Origin: Lachancea kluyveri NRRL Y-12651
Taxonomy: Eukaryota; Ascomycota; Saccharomycetes; Saccharomycetales; Saccharomycetaceae
Reading direction: 5' to 3'
DNA length: 64,000 nt
Assembly: GCA_000149225.2 (NCBI GenBank)
Contig: CM000693.1
Coordinates: 1,612,001-1,676,000 of the forward strand
Under the pieces are notes generated by a model. It was given only the letters and a program-made list of their open reading frames with translations, ran no database searches and had not been told where the DNA came from. Of this stretch, positions 9,169 to 19,011 are shown piece by piece. The position numbers and the translations under genes are program-made. How positions within the stretch are numbered: position 1 is the first letter of the stretch; every line of letters begins with the position of its first letter.

Positions 9169-10203
9169 ATGAGTACTGTTGTGAAAACGGATGATAATAA
9201 GAGAGAGAAACTTTTAAGGAGTGATGAGGACGAACGGAACGGCTTCTCGTATCTAGATCTGATCAATAAGGTGGACATATTCCCTCAAGATTATTTATTT
9301 AATAAGCACTTTCAGAAAAATGTCTATCATTTGCAAACACATACAGGGGACAACATTGGATTCGTGTTAAGGTTTGTAGTGGACCAAATGCGTAAAATTG
9401 GTGGATGTTTATTTGCCGACTTGTTTCAAGCCAATGATCAAGATCGGTTGTTGAAGTTTAAACCAGTCGATTTTGAGACGAGAAATGAGACGCTACATAA
9501 ATTGGCTAGCAAATTGAGGTACGAATCTGATTTGGAGTGCTTGAAGGGATGGAGAAACGAGCGTTATTCAGTGTATTCTGATAAGAAGCCATATGTTTTG
9601 GTGGAACGTGCCTTATCAGGTGTTCTTGGGATCATCACATATGGTGTTCACGTTAATGGTTATGTCTTTGATGAAACCTCTAAAGAAATCAAGTTTTGGA
9701 TTCCAAGAAGATCGGCTTCAAAACCTACATGGCCACTGATGTTAGACAACATTGTCGCTGGTGGAATAGGTTATCCATACGGAATCCACGAAACTGTAAT
9801 CAAAGAAAGCATGGAGGAGGCAAACTTACCTCAGAGTTTAGTGGAAGAATCCATCAAACCTGTTGGGGTTGTTTCCTACTTTCATTTCCAGGGTGACATT
9901 GAAAATGACAACTTTGAATCAGAGTCATCTTTTATCACTGGCGAAGTAGAATACCTTTATGATATGGAGCTAACTGCCAGCGTGTTTCCCAAACCAAATG
10001 ATGATGAAGTTGAAAGTTTCGAGCTACTTTCATTACAAGAGACGATCAATGCCTTAAAAAACAAGGAATTCAAACCAAATTGTGGTTTGATCGTGGTGGA
10101 GTTCTTAATTAGACATTCATATATTACGCCAGAGAACGAGCCAAACTACGTTGAAATTATTAACAAAATCCACAGAACACTACCTTTTCCTACACGTAGC
10201 TGA
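9169..10203 (+). CDS. YJR142W: YJR142W-type Nudix hydrolase (thiamine diphosphate pyrophosphatase)
   Basis: This 344-residue protein matches S. cerevisiae YJR142W (about 342 residues) and the Nudix half of fission-yeast Tnr3. Family members hydrolyse thiamine diphosphate, with a preference for damaged forms. An N-terminal domain of unknown function (about 20-110) precedes LKGWRNERYSVY, VLVERALSGVLGIITYGVH and the Nudix region around residue 200 (GIGYPYGIHETVIKESMEEA). The Nudix box is non-canonical: the REUxEE core reads KESMEE and the upstream glutamate is not in the usual place. The C-terminus TPENEPNY...LPFPT is strongly conserved. Start ATG 9169 gives the family length. No introns or frameshifts are seen. 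Confidence 0.9.
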   Translation: MSTVVKTDDNKREKLLRSDEDERNGFSYLDLINKVDIFPQDYLFNKHFQKNVYHLQTHTGDNIGFVLRFVVDQMRKIGGCLFADLFQANDQDRLLKFKPVDFETRNETLHKLASKLRYESDLECLKGWRNERYSVYSDKKPYVLVERALSGVLGIITYGVHVNGYVFDETSKEIKFWIPRRSASKPTWPLMLDNIVAGGIGYPYGIHETVIKESMEEANLPQSLVEESIKPVGVVSYFHFQGDIENDNFESESSFITGEVEYLYDMELTASVFPKPNDDEVESFELLSLQETINALKNKEFKPNCGLIVVEFLIRHSYITPENEPNYVEIINKIHRTLPFPTRS

Positions 10204-10769
10204 AAAATAATGCTTGCTGCATTTTCTTCTTTTGGCTATCTTCTTTCCTTCATCTTTGTTAAATCTATTGTAACAAACTAGTTACATGTTTGATCGAGTC
10301 TGTATGGAAAAACATTTCTTGAACATACAAACAAATCCTACATCAAAGGGAGATAACTGTTAAATAGCTTAAATATTTTATGCTTTTCCCTGCTGCAAAA
10401 CTATGATTATTTTATTAATTACTGAATTAAAGCTGAAGTTTAGGGGGGCATGGTGAAAATGTCTTACCAATGGTACTACTCGACTTGTTCAATACAAACA
10501 AATCCGTATATTTAAATATTTTGACGACAGAATCAACGTTTCTGTCGTTCAACTTTATCTCCCTGTAAGCTTTCTTGAAAAAAAAAAAGATGGATTGTCA
10601 CCAAGTAGCAGTGAGCTTTTTAAATGATCAAAAGACGCCAAGACGGGTTGGTTTAACAAGAGCACATCCATTCATCAGCATGGTGATGCAGTTAAGGATG
10701 TACTTTTTCCAAAAATTTGCAAAAGTGCTTCTATTTAATTATAAGTAAATTCCTTTAGGCCAGTTTGCT
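10204..10769. other. Intergenic, 566 bp, convergent 3' ends
   Basis: This lies between the stops of YJR142W and ARG7. It holds AT-rich sequence, an A11 run near 10580 and no open frame worth calling. A short GATCGAGTC at 10292-10300 resembles a tRNA B box, but no A box or cloverleaf accompanies it. It is presumably made of 3' untranslated regions and terminators. Confidence 0.5.
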
Positions 10770-12095
10770 CTAAGAACGGTAGTCACCATTGATAGTGACA
10801 TACTCATGAGTCAAGTCACAGGTCCAGAATTGACATTCCTCACTACCAGTACCCAAATCGACCAGGACTTCCAAGTCTTGCAAGCTTAGGATTTCTGAAG
10901 CTCTTGATTCATCAATGTCCAATTGTGGAACACCGTTGACAACTAGTTTCAACTCGCGTGGCTCTGAGTTGTCCGTGGCAACAAAGCTGACGTTGATCTT
11001 GGTGTCGTCCAAAGAGGCCAAATCTCCCAACTTGGCATAACCAATAGCACACAGGATTCTACCCCAGTTGGCGTCTTGGCCATACAAGGCGGTCTTGACC
11101 AACATCGAGTTAGAGATAGCCTCTGCAATGGTCTTGGCATCGGCAAAATTCAAGGAATTTTTCACGTTGACAGTAACAAATTTAGTAGCACCTTCACCAT
11201 CACGAACGACTAGCTGTGCCAACTGTTGAGCAAATTCAGTAACCTGTTTTTCCACTTGAGAGTACTCTGCAGAAGACTCGTCGATCACGGTGGTGTCAAC
11301 TGCACCGTTGGCAATCATACAAATAGTATCATTAGTACTCATATCACCATCCACAGATATACAGTTGAATGAACGATTTGTAGCAGCACGCAACATACTT
11401 TGCAATGCAGAGCTTTTAATCGGCAAGTCGGTAACGATGAAACCCAACAAAGTGGCCATATTTGGACATATCATACCTGCACCCTTAGCGATACCAGCCA
11501 AAGTGTATTCTGTGCCATTTGGCAAAGTAAATTTGGAGGACACTAACTTTGGGAATGTATCAGTGGTACAAATGGACTTAGCTAGGTTCAACCAAGATTC
11601 AAAATCAGAACCAAAGGTGTTACTGTTGAAAGAGCTGTCGATACCTCTGGAGATTTTGTTCATCTGCAATCTTTGACCGATGACACCAGTAGACATGACC
11701 AGTGTAGCGTTCTTTCCTGACAAGTGTTTGTTAACCAAATTGGCCATATCGTTAGCATCCTGCAAACCAACTTCACCTGTCACGGAATTAGCACAACCAG
11801 AGTTGACAACAATCGCATCAACTCCTTCACCACCAGTGGTCTCCAAGACTTTCTTGGAAAGAAGCACTGGTGCTGCCTTAAACTTGTTTGTTGTAAAGAC
11901 TGCAGCAGCAGAAGACGGTCTAGATTTGTTAGTGTTCAAGATTATACCTAGATCCAGATTTCCATTCTTCTTCACACTAGTGGCTGCAGATGCGACCTTA
12001 AACCCTTTAGGGAAAACAGCGGTTTTAGGAACGTAAAGGGCATATTTGTCGATAGTCTTGGTAGCTCTTTGTAGGATTAAAGAAGTAGCCCTCAT
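10770..12095 (-). CDS. ARG7: Mitochondrial ornithine acetyltransferase (ArgJ family)
   Basis: This 441-residue protein has exactly the length of S. cerevisiae Arg7/Ecm40 (YMR062C). It moves the acetyl group from N-acetylornithine to glutamate in the mitochondrial matrix, making ornithine and recycling acetylglutamate. The self-cleavage site is intact: [16 protein letters not shown], with the nucleophilic Thr at residue 215 just after MA. The oxyanion residues STGVIG lie at about 135-140, and the C-terminus ends [13 protein letters not shown] as in the family. The first ~20 residues ([18 protein letters not shown]) are basic and hydroxylated, consistent with import. Two TGACTGA half-matches to the Gcn4 site (12169-12175, and inverted at 12281-12287) lie upstream; I see no perfect TGACTCA. 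Confidence 0.97.
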   Translation of the reverse strand: MRATSLILQRATKTIDKYALYVPKTAVFPKGFKVASAATSVKKNGNLDLGIILNTNKSRPSSAAAVFTTNKFKAAPVLLSKKVLETTGGEGVDAIVVNSGCANSVTGEVGLQDANDMANLVNKHLSGKNATLVMSTGVIGQRLQMNKISRGIDSSFNSNTFGSDFESWLNLAKSICTTDTFPKLVSSKFTLPNGTEYTLAGIAKGAGMICPNMATLLGFIVTDLPIKSSALQSMLRAATNRSFNCISVDGDMSTNDTICMIANGAVDTTVIDESSAEYSQVEKQVTEFAQQLAQLVVRDGEGATKFVTVNVKNSLNFADAKTIAEAISNSMLVKTALYGQDANWGRILCAIGYAKLGDLASLDDTKINVSFVATDNSEPRELKLVVNGVPQLDIDESRASEILSLQDLEVLVDLGTGSEECQFWTCDLTHEYVTINGDYRS

Positions 12096-12857
12096 TGCTA
12101 ATTTGGTTGATCAAACTTGAAGTAAATGTTCGAAAACAGTCGAGCTTTTCCGTGGACGAAAGCTTTAGTGACTGATTGTTGCAACAATCATCGTATAAAA
12201 GTATAATAATGTAGTAGCGTTTCAGACCCAATAATTCGCCTTTGATAGTTAGATCCGCTACTACTTCATGGAAGAGACGATCAGTCATAGAAGCAGTAAG
12301 CCATATTTGATGGGCATAGAACTTTGGGAAATTTTACAAAATAGAAATTCTAACGAAATAATCTTTTTGAACAGAGCACTGTCAATTCTGACACGAAAAG
12401 GGTTTCCGTATTTATCGAGAACTTAGCTATTCGTCATCAGTGATTGTCACATACATGGAGATACATTTGGCAGGAATTCCATCCACTTTTTTACCAAAAC
12501 CTACAAGATTTATTATAACTTACCGACAAGGCCCCGTCAGCTTCTAAATCATAACTCTGGTAGAAGATATGTCTTCGAGGTGAGTTTACCGTTTTTCTAA
12601 AAAAAAAATAGTAATAAAAGCTAGAGTGAATTTTTAAATTGTCATATCTGCCCATTCCTCGTAACATTGAGGAAATCCGAGACTCGTACTTAAGGCACAG
12701 GGAATAACGAATAATACATACAGTAGACAAAAAACGATTATCCACGGTGAAATTCCGAGGATTATTATAGCAACAGATCAGTTTAGTCTGTTGACAGGAT
12801 TAGGTGTTGATATTAGAAAACATGATCGCTTTGCGTGAGAAAACTTGCGCATTATAT
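12096..12857. other. Intergenic, 762 bp: ARG7 promoter and STL1 3' end
   Basis: Both flanking genes read leftward, so this holds the ARG7 promoter and STL1 terminator. Two inverted TGACTGA sequences (12169-12175 and 12281-12287) are the only regulatory-looking elements. Short open frames at 12025-12288 and 12491-12745 on the minus strand have no recognisable content. Confidence 0.4.
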
Positions 12858-14573
12858 TCATTCAGATTTGCTGTCAGAGCTAGAACCAGCTCCGTCCGTT
12901 GGATTTAGTTGACCAGCGCCTTCCTTTGGTTCAAACAAGGTGTAACCATTGACACCTTCGTTAGAAGCAGTGTTTTCTGCACCTTCGTTCATGTCGACAT
13001 CCTCTTTTTCCAAGTCATCATCGTATAGACCCAATGCATTACCATGGTCTTCGACTTCGGCGAAGGATAGTTTTGGCAGGTTAGCAGCGACTCTCCATGG
13101 TCTTGTACCATCTACATGAGACTTTGCAAAAATGATATCAATTTCCTCCAAAGATCTGCCTGCGGTTTCAGGATAGAAGAAAAAGATGACTGGGATGTAC
13201 AAGTAGTTCATGACAGCAAAGAACAAGTAGCAACCCCAACCGGCATCTTGGATGAAGATCGGGGTAAACATGACGACGGCAAAGTTACACAACCAGTTGG
13301 TACAGGTGGACAAAGCGTTGGTTGAAGAACGGACTCTCATAGAGGCAATTTCTGGAGGATAGATCCACGGTAGCGACAGCAAAGCGACACCAAAGAAACT
13401 AATAAACAGGAATAAACCGACTGCAGCACCTTTGGCGTTTTGTGTAGTGTCGTCGATCAAACAGGCAAAAGTGATTGTGAATGAAATTGCTTGGCCAGTA
13501 GCACCAATCAAAAACAGTTTACGTCTGCCCAGAGATTCGATCAAAAAGAAGGATGGGATGGTAAACAAGGCGTAGATGGTGGAGAAGACACCACCCAAGA
13601 TCAAGGATAGTCTGTAATCCAGCTTGATGGTTTCGTTGAATAAAACGGTGGAATAGTAAATGGCGGCGTTACAGCCGGTGAATTGTTGGAAGAACTGGGT
13701 AGAAGCAGCAATCAAAGCTCTTTGAAAGTTTTGACCCTTGCCGCCTGTAAACAAATCCTTGACGGATCTCTTCTGATGTCTGAATCTGTTCACGGCATCC
13801 TGGATAACGGTGGCCTCTGCAAGGATTTGGTCATCGTTAGGATCCAAGCCGTCCAGTTTACCCAAAACGTACATGGCTTCTTCACGCCTGCCCTGAGACA
13901 TCAACCAACGTGGAGAATCCGGTAGTTGGACAATACCGACCAACAGCAAGAGGGCGAAAAATATTTGCATTGCGACTGGGAATCTCCATTGGACAGAGGA
14001 GTTGACATAGGAAAGCCCGAAATCGATCCAATAGGCAATCATAGTACCAACGGCAATAACAGAACCTTCCAGGTTAACCAACAACCCTCTGTTTTCCGGT
14101 TTAGACATTTCGGATTGCCAGACAGGGATGGTGGAGGTGTTCATACCGGTACCGATACCGGTGATAACTCTACCGATGACGAACTGGCCCAGCCCCCAGT
14201 GAGGACCAAACGCAGCAGTGGAAATAACAGTACCGACAACGGTCAGCAGAGCACCGAAAATAACCAACGGCTTTCTACCAATGTGCTCACCCCTGAACAT
14301 AACAAACAACGAACCGAAAAAACAGCCCAGCTCGTAACAAGATGTGACTGCACCTTGCACGACAGTGGCATGTCTGTCATGGTCGCTGACTTTGTGAGTA
14401 GCAGGGAATTCGCTGTTAAACTCTTTACCAGTAATAATACCGGACATTAGACCTTGATCGTAACCAAAAAGAGAAAACCCGGTGACGGCTGTGATTGTGA
14501 TGGCTAGACGCAACGCCCTGCCGTCTAGACCCGCAGTATTTGTTCTTGTGATCAGCTTCAGTTTCTTTATCAT
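12858..14573 (-). CDS. STL1: Glycerol/H+ symporter of the sugar porter family
   Basis: This 571-residue protein closely follows S. cerevisiae Stl1 (569). Stl1 imports glycerol with protons across the plasma membrane, mainly under osmotic stress or on non-fermentable carbon. Family signatures are clear: GFSLFGYDQGLMSGIITG in the first membrane segment, GRKPLVIFGA, NRGLLVNLEGS, PDSPRWLMSQGRREEA, QFFQQFTGCNAAIYYSTVL, and PETAGRSLEEIDIIFAKS after the last segment. Twelve hydrophobic segments are visible. The cytoplasmic tail after about residue 490 is acidic and serine-rich. In S. cerevisiae the gene (YDR536W) is subtelomeric; here it is internal, between ARG7 and DHR2. Its 1.1-kb upstream region carries stress and glucose-repression motifs. 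Confidence 0.96.
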   Translation of the reverse strand: MIKKLKLITRTNTAGLDGRALRLAITITAVTGFSLFGYDQGLMSGIITGKEFNSEFPATHKVSDHDRHATVVQGAVTSCYELGCFFGSLFVMFRGEHIGRKPLVIFGALLTVVGTVISTAAFGPHWGLGQFVIGRVITGIGTGMNTSTIPVWQSEMSKPENRGLLVNLEGSVIAVGTMIAYWIDFGLSYVNSSVQWRFPVAMQIFFALLLLVGIVQLPDSPRWLMSQGRREEAMYVLGKLDGLDPNDDQILAEATVIQDAVNRFRHQKRSVKDLFTGGKGQNFQRALIAASTQFFQQFTGCNAAIYYSTVLFNETIKLDYRLSLILGGVFSTIYALFTIPSFFLIESLGRRKLFLIGATGQAISFTITFACLIDDTTQNAKGAAVGLFLFISFFGVALLSLPWIYPPEIASMRVRSSTNALSTCTNWLCNFAVVMFTPIFIQDAGWGCYLFFAVMNYLYIPVIFFFYPETAGRSLEEIDIIFAKSHVDGTRPWRVAANLPKLSFAEVEDHGNALGLYDDDLEKEDVDMNEGAENTASNEGVNGYTLFEPKEGAGQLNPTDGAGSSSDSKSE

Positions 14574-15700
14574 TTCGAAGGATTTCTTGGTGTAGAACGA
14601 ATCTCTTCTCCGGTTCGAATGATACTCCGTTATTCAAGCGAAATGAGATGTAAGATGACAAACCAGGGTTATATATATATATTTTACAAACGCATCACAT
14701 CGCTGGCATAATCCCTGGCAGCACAATTTTTTTCAACCCTAGGAAACCAAGTGAGCAAAGCAAATTGGCGTAATAAGATGCCCTCCATGACGAGCACGTC
14801 TTGTCGCGGTGCCTCTGCATTACGGCCTTACGGCATGCTCTGGGTAGAGAATTCCGAGCTAATGTAGTTTCAGTGTTCAACAAGTATAGTCCTCCATGCG
14901 TAGCTATCCTATCTACGTCATCTCCCGTTCTCGAGAGGCTGCCCAGAAGACCTCGCAGAAAAGCTAGAAATGAAAGTTTTTTTTGGATACGCCGAGGGGT
15001 CCACAGAGGAGGACGTAGAAATTCCTGGAGATTCTCCTGGCACATATTTGCCAAGCGGAGCTTGGCAAAAGAAACGTGGGACATACACATGCCCTCACAG
15101 ACAAACGCGCGCACACAAGGGCCTTGGATAAACACGGAGTAGAGGAAGGAAACCTCGTGAAGGTACTGATAGAGCCCACGTCACCGACCTCCATGCCCCG
15201 GTTGGCCAAAAAGAAGCACTTGTTCCGTCATCGGAGCAATGCCGTCGCTCGATTAATATCGCTTTGTCATGTTTGGTCAGTGTACATTCTTAGCCACGGC
15301 AGAACTGTTCCCGCGTCGCCGACACTGTTACCCCGGATTTGGCTTACCTGTTCATTCTCAGTCTCTGCGGGCCAAACATGGGGTTACACCCCACCAAAAC
15401 GCTCGGCGGCGGCGGCAGCAGCAGTAGCGGCTATTTTGGGACCAAAGCTCGACGTATTGCTGTAATTCGGTTCCCCGGCCGCGGGGAGGGTTTTTCCTTT
15501 TGTGTCTCTTCTTACGCTTTCTCCGGAAATACGGGGCCATCTTCTGGTATGAAAAGTGTATTATGGCCAACCGTTTTAAGGGGGAGAAAAAATCGTAAAA
15601 ATTAAAGGGCAAGGAGTATCCCATCCTGACAACATATTAACGGTAGAGGATCTCTGCTTCCGTCCAAGGTAATCTATCTATAACTCTATTTTTTCTTTTT
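14574..15700 (-). promoter_or_regulatory. Long STL1 promoter region with TATA, STRE and Mig1-like motifs
   Basis: STL1 is transcribed leftward, so this 1127-bp gap is its upstream region. The DHR2 stop lies at the far end. A strong TATA run (tatatatatatatttt, 14670-14685) is about 100 bp before the ATG. Stress-element cores AGGGG occur at 14995-14999 and 15579-15583. Two opposed Mig1-type cores, CCCCGG and GCGGGG, sit back to back at 15473-15486. A nine-base inverted repeat lies at 15047-15069. The segment 15400-15490 is unusually GC-rich for this genome (CGG and CAG runs). These motifs fit stress induction and glucose repression of a glycerol transporter, but are inferred from sequence only. 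The open frames inside (for example 14695-15135 minus, 15076-15465 plus) look random. Confidence 0.5.
15047..15069. repeat. Perfect inverted repeat with GCCAAG arms in the STL1 promoter
   Basis: Arm TTTGCCAAG (15047-15055), spacer CGGAG, and arm CTTGGCAAA (15061-15069) are exact reverse complements. Each arm contains GCCAAG, the core bound by the zinc-finger regulator Rim101 in ascomycete yeasts. It lies about 475-495 bp upstream of STL1, in a stretch with no gene. A dimeric binding site is the simplest reading. Confidence 0.6.
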
Positions 15701-17839
15701 TTATTTAGCGCTTTCTCTGGCCGCTGTCGTCAGCTTACCCGTGGCTATCTCTTGTAGCCACGACAGCTCGATCCGACTAACGTTTCTTGAGTAGCCCTTG
15801 GTCGTAAATACATATTCTGTGTATAGGATAGCCGGACAGCTCTTGTCCATGAACAGTAAAGAGGATGGGTGAACTGAGATCGTCTCACCGCTGGTCGTGG
15901 TACGATACGATCTATCTGGCATCCCAATCGCCGTGTTTTTCACAAAACCAGCAAGGAAACATTTTAAAACTGCCGGGATGTCTATGGAAGCGCCGATCCC
16001 GTCTCCATCGTTCCTTTCGTCTGGGCTGTCGGCGAATAGCTTCCCCATGTATGAAAGTAGCTGGGCGCGTATCTTGGCAACGTTCTTGAAGCCTCTGTAG
16101 GAAATGCATAGCTCTTTGCACCAGTTCTGTTTCTCGGTCGAAGAGCCCAAAGACGTGTAGGTGTCGTATAGCTCTTTCATCATGATCAGGTCACCATGCT
16201 TGGCGCCTCTTGTGCACAGCGACAGTCTTCGTTCGTTGACCTCGTCTCGTTGTTCCGGTAGCGGGTTCAACAACAAGTTCTCAACGCTTAAGCATGACAC
16301 GATATCAACCACAGGCAACAGGCACTGTGATTCGTGAGCGTGCAACAGCACGCTACTCAGGTGTGGCGCCAGCGGCAGCAGTGCCATTCGATTGCCCTTT
16401 TCGGTGATCTTGCCAGAGTCGTTCAGGGCACCCAGCTGGTATAGCTCTTGCAATGCCATCACTATAGAGTCCTTCCCCGGATTTTCCAACCAAGACCAAT
16501 TCACAATGTCCTTGACCCCGATTTTTTTCAGCATCAGAACTGGTGAAGTGACATCGCAACGTGCAATCTCGGGTTCTGTTTGTAACGGCAGTTTTTGGTA
16601 GTCTTGCTCGCCGTATAGTCTGAAGCACTTGCCCTCGCTTTCTCTACCTGCACGACCGGTTCTCTGCGAGGCACTTGCTTTTGAAATCGGCACCGTCAAC
16701 AACGTGGCCAAACCCAGCTGGTGCCTCCAAACTTTGACCTTGCGCAGTCCGGAGTCGACCACATACTTGACGCCGGGAATGGTGACGGATGTTTCTGCGA
16801 TGTTGGTGGCCAACACAATTTTCCTTTTGAACCCCTTCAACGGAGTGAACACCTTGGTTTGCTCTGAAGGTGGCAACGCCGCATACAGCGGATACGCGAT
16901 CAGGCGTGGCACCGAGGAATCGATGAATTCGCTAATCTTATTCAACACGGCAACCGCTTTATCGATCTCCTCCTGGCCGGGCAAAAAGCACAAGACGTCG
17001 CCTTGTTGTTCTCCCTGGTTGATCTGGACACAGCATCTGATTATTCCGTCCACTATATCGTCACACGGAGCCCTCAAATACCTCCTTTCGACGTGGAATT
17101 TACGGCCTTCGACAAATAAAATAGGTGCACCAGAGAAGAACCCGCTAAACTTGTCAGCTTGTAACGTTGCAGACATGATGATGACTTTCAGATCAGGTCT
17201 AGCACCGTGAATCAACTCTTTGAGAAATCCCAATATCAAGTCTGTTAGAATGGTACGTTCATGCGCTTCATCGATGATCACCACCCCGTAGTCTTTGAGG
17301 TGTTTGTCCGTCATCAGCTCTCTCAAAAGCATACCGTCGGTCAAATACTTTAACTGGGTTCGCCCACTAGTAGTGTTATCAAACCTGACGGAGTAACCGA
17401 CTCGATCGCCTACTCTGCATCCATGCTCTTGGGCAACACGAGTCGCTAAACTGATCGCAGCAACCCTACGAGGCTGTGTCACTGCAATTCCACGTCCGTG
17501 GTGTTTCCCTCCCAATTTCAAAAGCTCTTCCAACATAAACTGCGGGATTTGTGTAGACTTACCAGAACCGGTTTCACCGATCAGTATGGTGACCTGGTTG
17601 TCGTTCAAATGTTTAAGGATCATGTCTCTGTTTTGGTACACGGGTAGCGTGGCTCTGACCTTGAGTAAGCCTTTAGCATCCCGCTTCAACTGATGCACCG
17701 ACATATGCCTCTGTTGTACACTCTCTTCCAGTTGTTCATCGTCACTGTTCGATTTACTGGAAAAATTCACCACTTTGGTGGGCCTAAACGGGTGCACTCT
17801 TTTCTTCTTTGAGGATTTGGCCTGTAGTTTAGAAGACAT
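15701..17839 (-). CDS. DHR2: DEAH-box RNA helicase Dhr2
   Basis: This is a 712-residue nucleolar DEAH helicase (S. cerevisiae Dhr2, YKL078W, is about 735). Dhr2 is required for small-subunit rRNA maturation. Helicase motifs are in order: GETGSGKST at 88-96, TQPRRVAA at 121-128, DEAH at 190-193, SAT at 223-225, and QRTGRAGR in the second RecA-like domain, followed by the helicase-associated and OB-fold regions. The lysine/arginine-rich start (SSKKKRVHPFRPTKVV) is typical. A PAC element and an RRPE lie about 115-140 bp upstream, as expected for a ribosome-biogenesis gene. It is divergent from RIM9. Confidence 0.93.
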   Translation of the reverse strand: MSSKLQAKSSKKKRVHPFRPTKVVNFSSKSNSDDEQLEESVQQRHMSVHQLKRDAKGLLKVRATLPVYQNRDMILKHLNDNQVTILIGETGSGKSTQIPQFMLEELLKLGGKHHGRGIAVTQPRRVAAISLATRVAQEHGCRVGDRVGYSVRFDNTTSGRTQLKYLTDGMLLRELMTDKHLKDYGVVIIDEAHERTILTDLILGFLKELIHGARPDLKVIIMSATLQADKFSGFFSGAPILFVEGRKFHVERRYLRAPCDDIVDGIIRCCVQINQGEQQGDVLCFLPGQEEIDKAVAVLNKISEFIDSSVPRLIAYPLYAALPPSEQTKVFTPLKGFKRKIVLATNIAETSVTIPGVKYVVDSGLRKVKVWRHQLGLATLLTVPISKASASQRTGRAGRESEGKCFRLYGEQDYQKLPLQTEPEIARCDVTSPVLMLKKIGVKDIVNWSWLENPGKDSIVMALQELYQLGALNDSGKITEKGNRMALLPLAPHLSSVLLHAHESQCLLPVVDIVSCLSVENLLLNPLPEQRDEVNERRLSLCTRGAKHGDLIMMKELYDTYTSLGSSTEKQNWCKELCISYRGFKNVAKIRAQLLSYMGKLFADSPDERNDGDGIGASIDIPAVLKCFLAGFVKNTAIGMPDRSYRTTTSGETISVHPSSLLFMDKSCPAILYTEYVFTTKGYSRNVSRIELSWLQEIATGKLTTAARESAK

Positions 17840-17953
17840 ATAAATAAAACGGTACGGAGACCAATAGAGTGCCAGGTGAAAAGAAACAAAGGAAAAAAAA
17901 AAAGAAGTTGTAGCTTCGAGGAGACTATGAGATTACTATAACTACGATCCAAG

Positions 17954-17980
17954 CTCATCGCATAAATAATAAAATTTTCA
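17954..17980 (-). promoter_or_regulatory. PAC and RRPE elements upstream of DHR2
   Basis: Read toward DHR2, the strand shows TGAAAATTTTA (17980-17970, RRPE-like) and then GCGATGAG (17961-17954, PAC core). PAC and RRPE mark ribosome and rRNA biogenesis genes in yeasts, usually within 200 bp of the start. Spacing and order match the other two such promoters in this window. Confidence 0.75.
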
Positions 17981-18112
17981 TGATATCATAAATAACGGAG
18001 GACATGTATGGAAATGACTTGTGAAAGCCACTAGAAAACACATTACAGGAGTAACCGCTTATCACAGTATGCTGTCGCCTTGACCAGCCGAATAGAAGAT
18101 TTAAAGACCGAC

Positions 18113-18838
18113 ATGTGTTTTGCTACTAGGCTGGCAGTTTCTATACTGGTAGGCCTAGCTGTGATTTTTCAGATATTTCCAATAATATCCGTCCCAGTAA
18201 CATCCACGATTACACTCTGTACTTACAACGGTTTCAAGTTTGGAGTCTTTGGCTGGTGCTCTACCCAATCAAATTTTTGCAGTAATCTAAGAGTGGGTTA
18301 TTCGGTAGAATACGTTGAGCTGATCGCCGAGGATCTTTCCCTTCCATCACGTGCGAAATATCCCATCTCCAAGTTGCTCATTGTTCATCCGATTTCCTTA
18401 GTCTTCACTGCTATTCTATGGTGTTTTACATTGTTTATACATGGTGCGCGTTTCGGACATTCGCGAAAAGTGCTTTTTATGGTTGTACTGTGGTCCATTC
18501 CAACCTTTTTACTGTCACTACTAAGTTTTCTTGTTGATATTTTGTTGTTCGTCCCGTATTTGCAGTGGCCTGGGTGGCTGGTCTTAGTGAGTACAATACT
18601 TATAGCAATGAGCTCTTCCATGATATGCATAATGCGGAGGACCGTATCGTTGAAGAAGTATGAACGAATTCGCAACAGCGACACCATCGAGATGTACTCA
18701 CTGCAATACGGTGGCAGCAAAGATCGTAAGAGAGAAAAAAAAAAGTGTGTCGGCTTACAGATTCGCGAACACAGAAATACGTCGAGTACAGGGGAACCAG
18801 ATAAGCCAGAATCGAGCTATAGAGGTGCTACCCTTTAG
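18113..18838 (+). CDS. RIM9: Rim9, SUR7/PalI family membrane protein of the pH-sensing pathway
   Basis: From the ATG at 18113 the protein is 241 residues, close to S. cerevisiae Rim9 (YMR063W, 239). An upstream in-frame extension to 18080 would need a TTG start and is rejected. Rim9/PalI helps assemble the plasma-membrane pH sensor that activates Rim101 at alkaline pH. A hydrophobic signal-anchor starts almost immediately (LAVSILVGLAVIFQIFPIISVP). A short extracellular loop with two cysteines (GWCSTQSNFC) follows, then three more membrane segments and a charged cytoplasmic tail rich in R, K, E and S. Order with AEP1 and KAR5 repeats YMR063W-YMR065W. Confidence 0.85.
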   Translation: MCFATRLAVSILVGLAVIFQIFPIISVPVTSTITLCTYNGFKFGVFGWCSTQSNFCSNLRVGYSVEYVELIAEDLSLPSRAKYPISKLLIVHPISLVFTAILWCFTLFIHGARFGHSRKVLFMVVLWSIPTFLLSLLSFLVDILLFVPYLQWPGWLVLVSTILIAMSSSMICIMRRTVSLKKYERIRNSDTIEMYSLQYGGSKDRKREKKKCVGLQIREHRNTSSTGEPDKPESSYRGATL

Positions 18839-19011
18839 TCATCGAAGCTGGGTAATTTCACCCAAGTTCCTTGTACTTTGCATCATTTGATACGAAACAT
18901 GACTTGCCATTTTCAAGCTTCTTTTTTTTTTCCTGATCCAATCAAAGTTTTTCCTCACTAGCCCAAGTCTTGGTTCGTAATTGTGAGGAATATCTTAACA
19001 GAAACTGAATA

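Noticed and set aside
10292-10300. GATCGAGTC resembling a tRNA B box
   Set aside because: No A box, anticodon arm or acceptor stem can be built around it.
12169-12287. Gcn4 sites upstream of ARG7
   Set aside because: Only TGACTGA near-matches, not TGACTCA; kept as a note in the gene entry, not as a feature.
14695-15465. Overlapping open frames on both strands in the STL1 promoter
   Set aside because: Their peptides are rich in Arg, Cys and Ser with no domain, as expected from GC-rich non-coding DNA.
18080-18112. Upstream extension of RIM9
   Set aside because: It would need a TTG start; the ATG at 18113 gives the family length and puts the signal-anchor at the N-terminus.
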